A stretch of DNA of 64,000 bases. Origin: Pagrus major (lineage: Eukaryota; Chordata; Actinopteri; Spariformes; Sparidae). The stretch is from NCBI RefSeq assembly GCF_040436345.1, contig NC_133235.1, positions 20,918,660 to 20,982,659 on the forward strand, written 5' to 3'. Positions 62,701-64,000 of the stretch are shown in pieces. The position numbers and the translations under genes are program-made. The notes under the pieces were generated by a model, which was not told where the DNA came from, made no database searches, and saw only the letters and a program-made list of their open reading frames with translations. Positions within the stretch are counted from its first letter, which is position 1; every line of letters begins with the position of its first letter.

Positions 62701-63962
62701 AAATCCCACAATCCTCTCCATCTGTTGAATGACTGTGTTTACTCTATCAATGTCCCTGTTCGCTTTTTCTTGGTCTTTGATCAGTTCTTTCTTTTTCTCT
62801 TTGGTGATCCTGCCCCAGTGTTAGGAATAACCACAAAATATAATTCAAAAATGAAATTATCTAGAGAAAAATCTCCTGTTTCATTCTAACTGGATAATGT
62901 ATTACTCAGTGCTTTGCCTGGGAAAACAAAAGCAAATGTAGTTTGCACGCCGTAAATCGTTTTGCCGGATTTCGTGTAGGAATCCAACCCAGTGACAGGC
63001 ATGAAGAATAACTATAATAATTATATAGAAATATCCACTCTTCTTGCTGATGGTCTTGTTTGCCTATGTAGGTTATATAGAGGCAACAGTATTAAATTTG
63101 AGATGTCTCATAACCAGTTACAAACTCCTTGTAGTATGTTTAAGCGACATTTTCAACGCACGATTTTTACCTGAAATGGATTGTTTTCTGTAGTGCAGTA
63201 TTACTATGTTTAGTTAAGTAAAAGATTTCTTTATCCACCACTGATAGTAGTGAATTACGTCTATTTATTCTGCATTTAGAATAAGGACAGGTGCAATTCA
63301 GCAACCATTACCCATCAACATATTTTAATAGCAGAATTTGGGGATCTTTACGCATGTAAATGAGTTAGTTTCAGTGTTTTGGCATACTACACTATAACAG
63401 ATGGGATAGAAGTACATGTATGATCTTCACATTTTTTTGTATATTGCAGCTTTAATATACTAGATAAAATCACTCAATGAAACAGTTTTAGCCACACAAC
63501 TTGGAGTGTTGCACATTTTATTGTATACAAATGCTGTGTATGTTTTTGTGGTGGAAGAAATATGTCCTATTTATTAATTGTCCAATCAAGACACACTTCA
63601 GCTGGTTTAACTAATATTACAAATCTTTCTTTCAAAAACAGGATGTAGTAATGATTAATGTATTTCCAAAATTCAACAAGTATAAATACACTCACATAAT
63701 CAGATTCTCGTTTGTAAATGAAAAAATAACTAATTAATTAGCATCTGATAGCTCTTGCCAGTATATTCCTCTTATGAAAATCCTCTTGATTCTACTGTAC
63801 ATGTAAAGTGTTGCTTTGTTTATGTGGAGGCTTTCAGCTCTTGGGTTTTAACAGGGTACACCATAAAGCGCATTCTTGTTATTGTCTTTCCTTCAGGAGC
63901 TGATGACTGAGCTAATTCGCTTTAGTTTTCAATGCACTGGGGAACACATTGCCAAGCAATGA
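47769..63962 (+). CDS. ccdc178: coiled-coil protein, probable ccdc178
   Basis: Plus-strand exons in consistent phase: 47769-47826, 50978-51114, 51221-51279, 51372-51451, 51882-52085, 52178-52398, 53540-53682, 54182-54335, 54435-54530, 54740-54876, 54997-55180, 55274-55336, 55702-55830, 55940-56053, 56268-56413, 56747-56906 and 60035-60184, giving 745 residues from MPDVEPLRFPSREG. A likely last exon, 63897-63962, adds 21 residues to a stop. The N-terminal third has CSGRRRTCALLNSPSPC and AIHHVQEM; the rest is nearly all heptad-rich coiled coil (IERLEADRQYAEETLHKEK, ITELKWQLKLEREKLEQA). No catalytic motif. Sequence memory and its place beside dtna (CCDC178 is nearby on human 18q12, with NOL4 and ASXL3 between) support ccdc178; another coiled-coil family is possible. 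Function is poorly known. Gene structure is much surer than the name. Confidence 0.75.
47857..48620. repeat. AGTAC-rich dispersed repeat, broken copy
   Basis: Starts CAGTGGTGGAAGAAGTATTC and ends near GAAAGTAGAAATACTC, the ends of the repeat seen at 22925-23423. The middle (48216-48345) looks like a further insertion beginning TTTAAAGGTGCTATTTGTAA. In intron 1 of the ccdc178-like gene. Confidence 0.5.
50040..50330. repeat. dispersed repeat with GGGCCAAAACTGAAACTCTA
   Basis: Contains GGGCCAAAACTGAAACTCTA and GGTGGGCCACA on the left and GCAGGCCGACTTTGGCCCAC on the right, a pattern I associate with hAT-type non-autonomous elements in fish. Confidence 0.45.
52780..53060. repeat. dispersed fish repeat in ccdc178 intron
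   Basis: Contains GGATTGCCATGAAATTTGGT, TGGATGGATCCTAATAACTT and CCAGACTTTTCATTTAGCTT, a familiar fish interspersed word order. Boundaries approximate. Confidence 0.5.
54575..54720 (+). mobile_element. diverged tRNA-derived SINE
   Basis: Head TAGTTCATTGGGTAGAGCAT resembles the tRNA-like start of salmonid-type SINEs. It is followed by a decayed middle and GTAAGGTGTTTTGGTTAAGT, like the usual GTAAGTCGCTTTGGATAA. In a ccdc178 intron. Confidence 0.5.
56907..60034. other. intron 16 of the ccdc178-like gene
   Basis: 3.1 kb with no supported exon. The right part holds a MITE end (about 59730-59958). Confidence 0.6.
59730..59958. mobile_element. MITE end with TACACACTGGACCTTTAA
   Basis: Contains GAGTCCGCCATGTTGAA and GCTAGATGCCACTAAATCC and ends TACACACTGGACCTTTAA, matching 30672-30693. 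Left boundary uncertain. Confidence 0.55.
60185..63896. other. last intron (or unresolved exons) of the ccdc178-like gene
   Basis: 3.7 kb with no exon I can support. An AGTAC-rich repeat lies at about 61907-62060, and a short (TA)n string near 61629. Additional small exons could be missed here. Confidence 0.5.
61907..62060. repeat. AGTAC-rich dispersed repeat, partial copy
   Basis: AGTGGTGGAATATGACTACT, CTTTAGTACATATTTCAGGT and ACTTGAGTATTTCTATTTTA match the family at 22925-23423. Confidence 0.55.
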
Positions 63963-64000
63963 TAAGCTTTGTAGGGAGAGTAGAGAGATGGAGGGGAAAG

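Noticed and set aside
1-64000. A bacterial-style defence system, toxin or viral genome
   Set aside because: No compact ORFs, ribosome-binding sites or viral replication genes; only degenerate retroelement remains and MITEs among intron-rich vertebrate genes.

Overview
This is vertebrate nuclear DNA, almost certainly from a ray-finned (teleost) fish. It is AT-rich, has short exons with GT-AG introns, carries (CA)n microsatellites, and is crowded with short inverted-repeat elements and tRNA-derived SINEs of the kinds common in spiny-rayed fish. I see no bacterial, viral, CRISPR or operon-like content. All coding calls come from joining exons by hand, checking splice sites and reading phase at each junction.

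Layout: (1) positions 1-2236, minus strand: the 5' end of spidr (DNA-repair scaffold), running off the left edge. (2) 4895-11926, minus: complete mapre2 (EB2 microtubule plus-end protein), seven coding exons, 337 residues, with a 3'UTR reaching about 3.6 kb. (3) About 12.1-21.9 kb: intergenic, full of repeats, with a CCAAT-rich GC patch at 18.6-18.8 kb that may be an upstream mapre2 promoter. (4) 21957-39503, minus: complete dtna (alpha-dystrobrevin), 22 main coding exons giving 713 residues, plus a 9-base microexon adding Asp-Thr-Trp. Its probable non-coding first exon ends at 44433 in a GC-rich, CRE-containing region. (5) About 44.9-47.2 kb: intergenic space between two divergent genes, mostly filled by short mobile elements. 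(6) 47769 to about 63962, plus: a coiled-coil gene of at least 17 coding exons, best matched to ccdc178.

The order mapre2-dtna-ccdc178 agrees with one region of human chromosome 18q12, which supports the identities; spidr is a fish-side neighbour. The genes do not form a pathway. Dystrobrevin links dystrophin and syntrophin at the membrane, EB2 acts on microtubule ends, and SPIDR acts with recombination proteins. I found no new multi-gene system. The most interesting signals are in RNA processing: two conserved dtna microexons, an unexplained pair of exon-like segments between the two syntrophin-binding exons, alternative C-terminal ends, upstream ORFs meeting the dtna start codon, and a possible second mapre2 promoter.
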